Positions 15,987 through 24,456 of a DNA stretch of 44,295 nt are shown one piece after another. Position numbers and translations under genes: made by a program. This stretch comes from Gammaproteobacteria bacterium (GTDB lineage Bacteria; Pseudomonadota; Gammaproteobacteria; GCA-001735895), in NCBI GenBank assembly GCA_030066085.1, contig JASJCI010000004.1:1-44295 (forward strand). Direction: 5' to 3'. The stretch's first letter is position 1, and each line of letters opens with the position of its first letter. The notes under the pieces were generated by a model, which saw only the letters and a program-made list of their open reading frames with translations, had not been told where the DNA came from and did not search any database.

Positions 15987-18074
15987 CTAGCTGTTGACCA
16001 CGCGCCAGATCTCCTCGATCGTGGTCTGGCCCTCGAGCACGCGATCGATGCCGTCGTCGAACAGCAGCCTGATGTCATGGCTGCCGAGGTAGTCGGTCAG
16101 CTCGTCGCGCGACGCGTTGGCGATGATCAGGCGCTGCAGGTCGGGATCGGTCTCGATGATTTCGTGGATGCCGAGACGGCCGCGGTAACCCGAGTCGTAA
16201 CACTCGGCGCAGCCGCGGCCCTTCGACAGGCGAACCTTGCCCTTATCCTGCCAGCCGTAGCGTTCAACGATCTCCGGGCTGGCGAGGTACTCGGTCTTGC
16301 AGTTGGGGCAGATCGCGCGCACCAGTCGCTGCGCGACCACGCCGATCATCGCCGACGACAGCAGGTAGGGCTCGACCCCCATGTCGATCATGCGCGTGAC
16401 CGCGCCGATGCTATCGTTGGTGTGCAGGGTCGACAGCACGAGGTGACCGGTCAACGCCGCCTGCACCGCGATCTCGGCGGTTTCGCGCTCGCGGATCTCG
16501 CCGACCATGACCACGTCCGGGTCCTGGCGCAGCACGTGTTTCAGCATCTTGGCGAAGCTGAGGCCGATGTTTTCCCGCACCGGGTTCTGGTTGACGATAT
16601 CGAGCTGGTATTCGACCGGGTCCTCGATCGTGACGATGTTCTTTTCCAGGCTGTTGAGGTAGTTGATCGCCGAGTACAGGCTGGTGGTTTTACCGGAACC
16701 GGTGGGTCCCGTGACCAGGATCAGGCCGTAGCTGCGATCCAGCAGCCGCTTGTAGGCGTTGACGTTGTCCGCCTGCATACCGAGCTGGTCGATGTCCAGT
16801 ATCGACTGGTTGCGGTCGAGCACGCGCAGCACGACCTTTTCGCCGTGCAGGCCGGGCAGCGAGCTGAAGCGCAGGTCGACCGCGCGTCCCTGGGTATGCA
16901 CCTGGATGCGACCGTCCTGCGGCATGCGCCGCTCGGCGATATCGAGGTTGGCCATGACCTTGAGACGCGATACCAGCGCCGGGTGCAGCTCCATGCGTGG
17001 CGTCATGACCTCGTACAGCAGGCCGTCGATGCGGAAGCGCACGCGGCATTTTTTCTGCGACGGTTCGATGTGAATATCGCTGACCTTGTCGTGCACCGCG
17101 CGCTGGATGATCGAGTTGACCATGTTGATCACCGGGCTCTCGGCGGCCATCTCGTCGATACCGGTGTAGTCGTCCGGCAGCGCACCGTCGATATGCTCGA
17201 AGTCCTCGTCGAGCTCCTCGAGCATTTCCACGCCGTAGAGCGCATCGCTGCCGGTATCGCTGAGCGTCTTGACGATGTCGCTCTTGCGCATCAGCACCGG
17301 GCGAATCTTGCACTCCAGCCGTTCCTCGATTTCGCGGAAACCGGTAATCGCCTGCGGATCGGCGGTCGCGAGCGCAAGTTCGCCGTGCACGCAAAACATC
17401 GGTACAACTTTGAGCCGTTGCGCAACCTCCGCATCGAGACGGACGAACACGTCGGGATCCACCAGTCCCTGGCGCATCACGACGAAGGGAATACCAAGCT
17501 GTTCGCCGAGCGTGTCGAGGAACACGTCTTCCGACACCCAGCCCTTGCTGATGATGATCTGGCCGAGGCGTTTACCGCTTTTTTTCTGTAATTCGATTGC
17601 CTGTTCGATCTTGTCCGGTTCGATCAGGCCACGCTCGACCAGCAGGTCGCCGACGCGCAGCGATTCGTTGCGCACCGGCGCCTTTTCCACTTCGGGGCGG
17701 TCGATGTTGAAACTGTTGACGATGTCGATGACCTGGTCGAGCCCGGTAACGCGAAAGATGTCGCGTACCAGCGGCTTGGCGTTGGTGACCTTGAGCCAGC
17801 CGCCGTGCCTGACCAGCTGCTGGCGCAAGTCGAACAGGGTTTCGAGGCCGCGGCTGTTGACCTGTCCCACGCTGACCAGGTCGACGATGAGCTGGAACTC
17901 GTGCGCGGTGATCGACTCGTCGACCGCCTGTACCAGCGCTTCCAGCGCTTCGTCGTTGGTCAGGTTGCCGCGCGGGAACAGGTGCGTCATCGCACCGACG
18001 CGGTTGCGCGTGATCGCGGCCGGGGTCAGGCCGTCTTCGATGTTTACCGCAGCGGGAGTAGACACGGGCGTCAC
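15987..18074 (-). CDS. STAS-MshE type pilus assembly ATPase fusion
   Basis: The protein has about 695 residues from a GTG at 18074; a GTG at 18065 with GGTGA upstream is an alternative. Residues about 15-120 form a STAS-like domain (PRGNLTNDEALEALVQ, FQLIVDLVSVGQVNSRGLE). Residues 140-192 are an MshEN domain: two 24-residue motifs, beginning RVGDLLVERG and RLGQIIISKG, each ending in Gln and separated by exactly five residues (KKSGK). This is the c-di-GMP site known from MshE. The GspE ATPase follows, with Walker A GPTGSGKTTS, Asp box, Walker B DPDVVMVGEIRE, His box LSTLHTND and a CxxC...CxxC zinc site (CPNCK, CAECY). It energises pilus extension. STAS at the N-terminus is unusual for this family. 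Confidence 0.9.
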   Translation of the reverse strand: MTPVSTPAAVNIEDGLTPAAITRNRVGAMTHLFPRGNLTNDEALEALVQAVDESITAHEFQLIVDLVSVGQVNSRGLETLFDLRQQLVRHGGWLKVTNAKPLVRDIFRVTGLDQVIDIVNSFNIDRPEVEKAPVRNESLRVGDLLVERGLIEPDKIEQAIELQKKSGKRLGQIIISKGWVSEDVFLDTLGEQLGIPFVVMRQGLVDPDVFVRLDAEVAQRLKVVPMFCVHGELALATADPQAITGFREIEERLECKIRPVLMRKSDIVKTLSDTGSDALYGVEMLEELDEDFEHIDGALPDDYTGIDEMAAESPVINMVNSIIQRAVHDKVSDIHIEPSQKKCRVRFRIDGLLYEVMTPRMELHPALVSRLKVMANLDIAERRMPQDGRIQVHTQGRAVDLRFSSLPGLHGEKVVLRVLDRNQSILDIDQLGMQADNVNAYKRLLDRSYGLILVTGPTGSGKTTSLYSAINYLNSLEKNIVTIEDPVEYQLDIVNQNPVRENIGLSFAKMLKHVLRQDPDVVMVGEIRERETAEIAVQAALTGHLVLSTLHTNDSIGAVTRMIDMGVEPYLLSSAMIGVVAQRLVRAICPNCKTEYLASPEIVERYGWQDKGKVRLSKGRGCAECYDSGYRGRLGIHEIIETDPDLQRLIIANASRDELTDYLGSHDIRLLFDDGIDRVLEGQTTIEEIWRVVNS

Positions 18075-18084
18075 CAGCCGCGCG

Positions 18085-20286
18085 TCAGGCGGACTTGACG
18101 CTGCGCGCCTGCAGCGACGCGAACGGCGCCGGTTTGCCGAGGCCGAATCCCTGGCCGTAATCGACCCCGATGCGCGCGAGCTTGCCGCGGATCGCGTCGT
18201 TTTCGACAAACTCGGCAACGGTTTTCAGCTGCATGGCATGGCCGACCTGGTTGATCGCGGCCACCATGCTCTCGCTGACCGGATCCTTGAGGATATCGCG
18301 CACGAAACTGCCGTCGATCTTGAGGTAGTTGACCTTCAGGTTCTTGAGGTAGGCGAACGAACTGAGCCCGGTTCCGAAGTCGTCGAGCGAGAATTCACAG
18401 CCAAACGCGCGCAGCTGCTCGATGAAAATGCGCGCGTCGTCGATGTTGGCGATCGCGGCCGACTCGGTGATTTCGAAACAGACGTCACCGGGCGTAACCC
18501 CGTGCTCCTCGAAACGGTTCTCGATGTAGGCGGCAAAGGACACCGGGTCCACCAGCGTCTGTCCCGACAGGTTGATCGAGATCCGGCAGCCGCCCTTCTC
18601 CTGGTCGACCTGCGCCAGCTCCTGCAGTGCGCGGTCGATGACCCAGTAGTCGATACTCGACATCAGGTAAAAGTTCTCGGCCGCACCGAGAAACTTGCCG
18701 GGCGGAATCTCGCCCCCGTCGCCGAGCATGCGCAGCAGGATCTCGTAGTGCGGCTTGTCCCCGTCGGGTTTGAGCGGCACGATCGGCTGCGCGTAGAGCA
18801 CGAAACGGTCGTCGCGCAGGGCCGACTGGATCTGCGTCACCCAGCGAATCTGTTCCTTGCGCTGCAGCAGGTCCGAGTCCTCGAGATCGAGCACGTGGAT
18901 CGTGTTACGCCCGCGCTCCTTGCTGACGTTGCGCGCGGTTTCGGCTGCATTCAGCAGACCCGTGACCGACTGCGCCTGCGCCGTGATCGGTGCGATACCG
19001 ACGCTGACGCTGACCTCGTGCGTACGGCCTTCCCATTCGAGGTCGATCGCCGACACCGCGTGGGATATCTTTTTCATCACGATCTTCGCCGTCGGCAGGT
19101 CACAGTTTTCCAGCAGCACGCCGAACTTGTCGCTGCCGATGCGCGCGACCACGTCGCGCGAGCGCACCATGCCGGCGAGGGTTTGCCCCACCTTGCGGAT
19201 CAGCTCGTCACCCGCCTCGCGGCCGCTGATATCGTTGACCACCGCCATGCGGTCGATATCGACGTTGGCGATCGCGTGCGTGACCTCGCTGCCCCAGGTC
19301 TGCTTGAGCAATTCCTTCAGGATCAGCTCGAAACTGTTGCTGTTTTCCAGCCCGGTCAGCGCATCGAAGTGGGATTGCGCAATCTTGGAGGCCTTGCGCG
19401 CCATCACGTCGAGCAGGTTGCGGTCGCTGTTGGAAAAGTCGACCGCGAAGTTCTGGCTAGCCATCGTCAGCGAACCGATAACCTTGCTGTCACCGTCATA
19501 AACGGGGCTGCTGACCAGCTTGAACGCCAGGTCCTGGTCGATGGCACGGGTACTGGCTTCATCCGGATTATTGATGACGATGGCGGTGCCCGCGCTCGCG
19601 ACCGCCGGCTGCACCTGCGCACGTATGCAGGCGAACAGCTTGTCTGCCTCGAACACGGGATTGTCGTTGCGAAAGCGATGCATCGCGATGTTCTTGCCGA
19701 CGATGTAGAGGTAGATGACGTCGACGTTGAGAAAACGGGCCGTGTTCTGCACCAGCTGGCGCAGCAGTTCGCGCCCGTGGTAGATGTTCATCGCCTGGTC
19801 TTCGGCCTTGTACACCAGGTTGAGTTCTTCGTAGCGGCGCGTGAGCTCGTCGGTCATGTGGTTGAGTTCGTCTTCCTTCGACGCCAGCGCCAGCCCCTGT
19901 TCATACTCTGTCAGTAAAAGCTCGTTCAACAGCTGCAGGTGACGGCAGTCGCCAAAAGGCCTGGGCTCCTCGCCCTCTTCGCCGCTGAGCGCAAACACGA
20001 GCTGCAGCACCACGTCGCCGGCAGCGTTTACCAGCGGCACAAGCTCGAGCCAGTCGCTGTCCTCGAGCGCAACCAGGTGCCGCTCCGCCGAGGCAACCGT
20101 GCTCAACGCGCGGGTCGCGGCTTCGAGTTCGGGTGCGGTCAGACCCTCGACCCACAGCGGCTCGGGATTGGGCGCAAATACCGCCAGGCCGTGGATGGCC
20201 GGGTGGAACTCGCGCATCAGGCCGAGGTAGTTGGCGAATCCCGCGGCAGCGGTGGCCATATCGTTATTGACCGACGACATCGTCAT
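18085..20286 (-). CDS. GAF, degenerate GGDEF and EAL protein (likely c-di-GMP phosphodiesterase)
   Basis: This 733-residue protein has no membrane segment. The N-terminal ~150 residues are unassigned and are followed by a coiled coil (about 135-165), a GAF-like domain (about 170-310), a GGDEF domain (about 325-480) and an EAL domain (about 495-725). The GGDEF signature is degraded to RIGSDKF, so cyclase activity is not expected. The EAL domain reads EIL but keeps the metal and catalytic residues in INLSG, FEITES, LDDFGTG, YLKIDG and AEFVE, so hydrolysis is likely. The ATG at 20286 lies inside the receiver gene (23-bp overlap), and the stop is about 10 bases before the ATPase start. This places a predicted c-di-GMP phosphodiesterase immediately before a predicted c-di-GMP-binding motor. 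Confidence 0.88.
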   Translation of the reverse strand: MTMSSVNNDMATAAAGFANYLGLMREFHPAIHGLAVFAPNPEPLWVEGLTAPELEAATRALSTVASAERHLVALEDSDWLELVPLVNAAGDVVLQLVFALSGEEGEEPRPFGDCRHLQLLNELLLTEYEQGLALASKEDELNHMTDELTRRYEELNLVYKAEDQAMNIYHGRELLRQLVQNTARFLNVDVIYLYIVGKNIAMHRFRNDNPVFEADKLFACIRAQVQPAVASAGTAIVINNPDEASTRAIDQDLAFKLVSSPVYDGDSKVIGSLTMASQNFAVDFSNSDRNLLDVMARKASKIAQSHFDALTGLENSNSFELILKELLKQTWGSEVTHAIANVDIDRMAVVNDISGREAGDELIRKVGQTLAGMVRSRDVVARIGSDKFGVLLENCDLPTAKIVMKKISHAVSAIDLEWEGRTHEVSVSVGIAPITAQAQSVTGLLNAAETARNVSKERGRNTIHVLDLEDSDLLQRKEQIRWVTQIQSALRDDRFVLYAQPIVPLKPDGDKPHYEILLRMLGDGGEIPPGKFLGAAENFYLMSSIDYWVIDRALQELAQVDQEKGGCRISINLSGQTLVDPVSFAAYIENRFEEHGVTPGDVCFEITESAAIANIDDARIFIEQLRAFGCEFSLDDFGTGLSSFAYLKNLKVNYLKIDGSFVRDILKDPVSESMVAAINQVGHAMQLKTVAEFVENDAIRGKLARIGVDYGQGFGLGKPAPFASLQARSVKSA

Positions 20287-20668
20287 GTTTCCAGCTATCG
20301 GTGTTACCGGCGAAGTAGGCGTCGAGCTTCTCCACCAGGTTGCGGATACTGACCGGTTTTTCGAGAAACAGCAGGTTGGGAATATCGCGCGACCACTCGC
20401 GGTGCTCGATCTCGGTACGCGAGGTCAGCACGAAGATCAGGAACCGGCGACTCGGCATGAATTCCTGGATATGGCGACACAACTGTTCACCGGTCATCTG
20501 CGGCATCTGGATGTCGGTGATCAGCACGTCGGGCTCCTCGACTGACAGGCGCGCCAGCGCCTCCTTGCCGTTGGCGCTGGTATCGACCGCGTAGCCCTCT
20601 CGTTCGAGCGACATCTTGAGCACGCGCAGTACGTGGGGCTCGTCATCAGCAATCAGTATTTTCTTCAT
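20264..20668 (-). CDS. Single-domain response regulator
   Basis: This 134-residue protein is a lone receiver domain. It starts MKKILIADDEP with the acidic pair, the phospho-acceptor Asp is in LITDIQMPQMTG, and LFLEKPVS carries the conserved Lys. No output domain is attached, so it must act by protein contact. Its ATG overlaps the kinase stop by four bases (ATGA), and it overlaps the GAF/GGDEF/EAL gene by 23 bp. The natural reading is that the kinase phosphorylates it and it then controls the adjacent EAL protein or the pilus motor. Confidence 0.9.
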   Translation of the reverse strand: MKKILIADDEPHVLRVLKMSLEREGYAVDTSANGKEALARLSVEEPDVLITDIQMPQMTGEQLCRHIQEFMPSRRFLIFVLTSRTEIEHREWSRDIPNLLFLEKPVSIRNLVEKLDAYFAGNTDSWKHDDVVGQ

Positions 20669-22542
20669 GAGGCCGCGTCCAGTATCTGGGTTGAAACCTT
20701 CTCCAGTCGAATCGTGAAACAGCTGCCCCTGCCGAGCTCGCTGGTGAAACTCAGGTCGCCGTGATGCATCAGGACGATCTGTCTTGCCAGTGACAGGCCT
20801 AGCCCGTGACCGGCCTGTTTCCTTATCTTGTCGTCCGACGCGCGGAAAAACTTATTAAAAATCTGCTTCTGGTCCTGCCTGGCGATGCCGTAGCCCTCGT
20901 CGGTGACGGAAATCTCGATGCTGTCTTCCGTCTCGCTGGCGCTCATGCTGACCTTGCCGCCGGGCTCGCTGTACTTGATCGCGTTGGTCAGCAGGTTATT
21001 GACCGCGATACGGAACAGGTCCTTGTCGATGTAGACCATGCTCATCTCGCGCGGAATATCGAGCTCGAACTCGAGGCGCTTGTCGGCGCGCGACTGGGTC
21101 ACGTTGTTGAACACGTCCTCGAGAAACTCGTGCATGCGCACGTGGTTACGCTGCGCCACCACGCCGCCGAGTTCGTACTGGTTGATCGCCAGCAGGTTGT
21201 TGATCAGCGTCGACAGGCGTTCGACCTCGTCGTGAATCACGTTGACCGCCTCGGTGCGATAAGCCGGATCATCGGCCGAGTCACCGAGCAGGGACTCGCT
21301 GTACATCGCGAGCACGTTGAGCGGTGTCTTGAGCTCGTGCGAGACGTGCGACACGAATTCGTTTTGCCGCTGGCGCATCAGGTGGGTTTCGCTGACGTCG
21401 CGGATAACCACAAGGCGGCCGAGAATCTGGCTGTCGGCGGCGGGCGCAAATAGCGGGTAGACGCTGAACTGCAGGGTCTTTTCGCTGTGGTCGTCGAGGC
21501 GTAACTCGATCGTGTCCTGATTGGCCTGCAGCCCGCTCTTGACGTCGCTGAAGGTCAGCAGCGGCAACAGCTTCGGATCCTGGCACCACTCGTGCGTCTT
21601 TTTGCCGATGATGTCGTCGGCGCTGATACCGAGCAGGCGCTCGATCTTGCCGTTGGCGTAGTTGATTTCGCCGGCTTCGTCGATCACCAGGATCGCATCG
21701 GGGAAGTTTTGCAGGATCGAGTCGATCCGGTTGCTGCGGTAGGTCAGCAGCTTGCCCGACATTTCGAGTTCGTCGCGTTCGCGGTTCAGGTTTTCGATGC
21801 GGGCCTGGGTCGCCTCGATGTAGTTGCTGAACTGCTGCATGAAATCGGACAGCGCCTGGCTCGGCTGCAGTTCTACCGCTTGCGGGCCGGTATCGTCGGC
21901 AATTTTATCGAGCCGGTTGCTCAGCTGTCGCAGGGGCTGAAATTCGCGTCGCAGCAGGAAGTAAAACAGCGGCGCCAGCAGGAAAATCGGTAGCAGCAGC
22001 GAGGCCATGAACGGCATGTCGGCGTAAGCGGGCGCGATCCGCGGCTGGTGGTAGCCGAGGCGCACGAAGCCGGCGTGACGACTGTCGTCGAACACCGGTG
22101 CATGCGATTCGATGAAGCGGGCGGCGCCGTTGGCCTGGTCGACCAGGCGCTGACCGAGCCAGGTCGCCGGCTCGTCGCCGAGCCGGGCGACGGGCACGAT
22201 CACGCCCGGGCGAGTGACCTCGACCACGATGCGGCCGCTGGTGTCGACCAGTGCGCCGTAAGCGAAATCGGGGTTACCCTGCCCGCGCCGCAGCAGTTCG
22301 AGCACTCCCTGGCTGCCGCGCCGGGGAGCGAGTTCCTGCCACTGCATGCCGCCGAGCAGGCGCGCGAGATCGAGCCCCTGGGCGCGTGCCAGCGCCTCGC
22401 GGTTGGTCCGCTGGTAGTCGAACAGCAGGTAGGCGGTGGCACCCATGACGAGCAGGGTGGCGAGGATCATGATCAGGCCGAAACGCTGGTTGGATAACAT
22501 CTTTTTGTAATAACTTTTATCTATCGCTTGCGGGTTGCCCAT
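20665..22542 (-). CDS. Membrane sensor histidine kinase with PAS domain
   Basis: The protein has about 625 residues from the ATG at 22542, or 611 from the ATG at 22500, which lies just before the first membrane segment (FGLIMILATLLVMGATAYLL). A periplasmic sensor (about 150 residues) follows, then a second membrane segment (MASLLLPIFLLAPLFYFLL), a HAMP-like linker, a PAS domain (ILVIDEAGEINYANGKIERL), HisKA with SHELKTPLN, and an HATPase domain with NNLLTNAIKYSEPGG and GHGLGLSLARQIV. It is coupled to the receiver gene by a 4-bp overlap and heads the pilus locus. The signal is unknown. Neither candidate start has a clear ribosome-binding site. Confidence 0.88.
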   Translation of the reverse strand: MGNPQAIDKSYYKKMLSNQRFGLIMILATLLVMGATAYLLFDYQRTNREALARAQGLDLARLLGGMQWQELAPRRGSQGVLELLRRGQGNPDFAYGALVDTSGRIVVEVTRPGVIVPVARLGDEPATWLGQRLVDQANGAARFIESHAPVFDDSRHAGFVRLGYHQPRIAPAYADMPFMASLLLPIFLLAPLFYFLLRREFQPLRQLSNRLDKIADDTGPQAVELQPSQALSDFMQQFSNYIEATQARIENLNRERDELEMSGKLLTYRSNRIDSILQNFPDAILVIDEAGEINYANGKIERLLGISADDIIGKKTHEWCQDPKLLPLLTFSDVKSGLQANQDTIELRLDDHSEKTLQFSVYPLFAPAADSQILGRLVVIRDVSETHLMRQRQNEFVSHVSHELKTPLNVLAMYSESLLGDSADDPAYRTEAVNVIHDEVERLSTLINNLLAINQYELGGVVAQRNHVRMHEFLEDVFNNVTQSRADKRLEFELDIPREMSMVYIDKDLFRIAVNNLLTNAIKYSEPGGKVSMSASETEDSIEISVTDEGYGIARQDQKQIFNKFFRASDDKIRKQAGHGLGLSLARQIVLMHHGDLSFTSELGRGSCFTIRLEKVSTQILDAAS

Positions 22543-22675
22543 AAGCCGGGGCGATAACGCCGCGGTGCTCCCGCTGGTTATCGGCAGCACAACCCGAAAA
22601 TTGAGCGAAATCGATGGCAAAAATAGCTATCGAAACGTGCCGCGCATCACATTGCCGGCGATCTCGCGGCTGACC

Positions 22676-22912
22676 GGACCGCGCCGGCCGCGAGATCCAG
22701 TCAGAATCAGCCCGCGAGGACGATCCTGGATCCCGCGGTCGGGGCCGCGGGATGACGAGGTAATTGTTGTCATCCCGCGGTTCAACCGGACCGCGCAGAC
22801 CGCGAGATCCAGTCAGAATCAGCCCGCGAGGACGATCCTGGATCCCGCGGTCGGGGCCGCGGGATGACGAGGTAATTGTTGTCATCCCGCGACTTGATCG
22901 CGGGATCCAGGG
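22676..22912. repeat. 112-bp tandem duplication of palindromic elements
   Basis: Two nearly identical units begin with GAGATCCAGTCAGAATCAGC at 22692 and 22804, giving a period of 112 bp. Each contains the hairpin GGATCCCGCGGTC-GGGGCC-GCGGGATGAC and the spacer GAGGTAATTGTTGTCATCCC. A final half unit ends in GCGACTTGATCGCGGGATCC. The array fills the gap between the kinase gene and the methionine-synthase-like gene. I see no gene from 22543 to 22990. Confidence 0.85.
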
Positions 22913-22990
22913 GTTATCTGCGGAAAAAAGAGCCCAAATTCGCTTAAAATGCAGGTAAATTACGCGATTTTCGGCGAAGTTAGCCTTTAA

Positions 22991-24046
22991 TCACCCCAGC
23001 GAGTGGGCTGCCTGACACATGTTCCTGAGCTTGGCCATGGCGAGATCGCGGCCGAGCAGGCCGAGGCCGCAATCCGGCGCCGCGACCAGGCGCTCGGCGT
23101 CGATGTGCTGCAGCGCCTGTTCGAGGCGGGCGCGAATCTGCTCCACGCTCTCGACCTCGCTGCGCGCGATCGCGACCACGCCGAAGATCACGCTGGTGGT
23201 TTGCAGGCGCTCGAGCAGCGACAGGTCGTTATGCCGGTGCGCGTCCTCGAACGATACCGCGTCGATGCTGGAATACTCGATCGCGTCGGCGATATCGAGA
23301 TAGGCGTTGCGGTCAGCCTTGGGGTAATCGTCGCGGTCGAGCCGGTCCGGGTAGCCGCAGCACATGTGTACCGTGCGGCGCGACGTCCGCGGACAGCCGT
23401 GAAACGCGCGCTCGAGGTTCTCGAAGCCGTAGTCGAGCGCGGCCGCCGGTTTGCGCGCGAACAGCGGTTCGTCGATCTGGATGTGCACGCAGCCGGCCTC
23501 GGCCAGCGCGCGTACCTCGACGTTGAGCGCGTCGGCGATATCGGCGCCGAGACGTTGCGGATCGTGGTAGTGAGCATCATGGTTAGTGTCCGAAATGGTC
23601 ATCGGACCGGGCATCGTGATCTTGACCGGCACACTGGTGTTGGCCTGCGCGCGCTTCCAGTCGGCGACGAGGAATTGATCGCGCACCGATACCGGGCCAT
23701 TGATCGTCGGCAGCGCGGCCTCGTAAGTGCCGCCGCGCACTTCCTTGCGCGTGAGATGCTTGAAATCGAAACCGAGCAGGTGGCGGCAGTGGTAGTGGAT
23801 GTAGTTTTCACGCGAGATTTCGCCGTCGGTCGGAATATCGATGCCGCACTCGAGCTGATCGGCGATCGCCTGCGCGACGCCGCGCGCGATGATACCTTCC
23901 GCGTCGGGACCGAGATCGGCCATCGCCTTTTCCCACAGCGCGGTCGGATCCGCGGTATCGGGCCCGTCGGGATGATTGAACCAGTCCGGCAGCGTGACGA
24001 AATCGGGCTTCGGATAGGCGCCGATGCAGGTGGTCTGAAGTGCCAT
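22991..24046 (-). CDS. Short MetE-type (cobalamin-independent methionine synthase family) methyltransferase
   Basis: The protein has about 351 residues from the ATG at 24046. It aligns only with the C-terminal catalytic barrel of MetE, so it is about half the length of classical MetE (~750). The four zinc ligands expected from the family are visible: His and Cys in VHMCCGY, Glu in AVSFEDAHRH, and Cys in AAPDCGLGLL. GYPDRLDRDD and MPGPMTISDTN are other family segments. Short MetE proteins take methyl groups from a donor other than folyl-polyglutamate in some organisms. The donor and acceptor here are unknown. The gene is transcribed away from the plus-strand cassette. It could serve methionine synthesis or breakdown of methylated osmolytes, as a dimethylglycine dehydrogenase-type gene lies 17 kb away. 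Confidence 0.85.
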   Translation of the reverse strand: MALQTTCIGAYPKPDFVTLPDWFNHPDGPDTADPTALWEKAMADLGPDAEGIIARGVAQAIADQLECGIDIPTDGEISRENYIHYHCRHLLGFDFKHLTRKEVRGGTYEAALPTINGPVSVRDQFLVADWKRAQANTSVPVKITMPGPMTISDTNHDAHYHDPQRLGADIADALNVEVRALAEAGCVHIQIDEPLFARKPAAALDYGFENLERAFHGCPRTSRRTVHMCCGYPDRLDRDDYPKADRNAYLDIADAIEYSSIDAVSFEDAHRHNDLSLLERLQTTSVIFGVVAIARSEVESVEQIRARLEQALQHIDAERLVAAPDCGLGLLGRDLAMAKLRNMCQAAHSLG

Positions 24047-24456
24047 GGGCAAGCGCTCGTCAAGGGTTGCAAACGGGTGATCCCGTGGCCGCGGGGCGGC
24101 CGGTCTCGCTGCGGGTCTCGACCCGGTGACAATACTAGCAATTCAGGCCGCGGAATTGGAACGGGTAAATCGATGCGACCGGCAACCGGTGCAACGGCAC
24201 CGGCGCCGAAACCACGCTGCCGGCGACGACGATCGCGCGTACACCGATAACGGCAGTCGCTCCCGGGCCTTGCCGCTGCAAGCGGCTCAGCTTTTTACCC
24301 TTCCTGCCGATGAAATTAGCCATCGGTGTCGGTTGATTTCGCGGGCAACACCGGTAACTCCGGGCGCCATCGGCCAGCAGCGCCCCGGGGTGCTTCCGCA
24401 TGATGATCTCGCTTCGGCGGGTTGCGAACCGGGAATAGCTTCTCTGCAGCAGACAA
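24047..24456. promoter_or_regulatory. Divergent intergenic region between MetE-like gene and the surface-protein cassette
   Basis: These 410 bases must hold promoters for both directions. On the minus strand, TGCTAGTAT (hexamer at 24132-24137) resembles an extended -10 about 85 bases before the MetE-like start, but its -35 match is poor. On the plus strand I find no convincing promoter or ribosome-binding site before the ATG at 24457. Open frames across the region lack protein-like composition and I do not call a gene. Confidence 0.35.
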
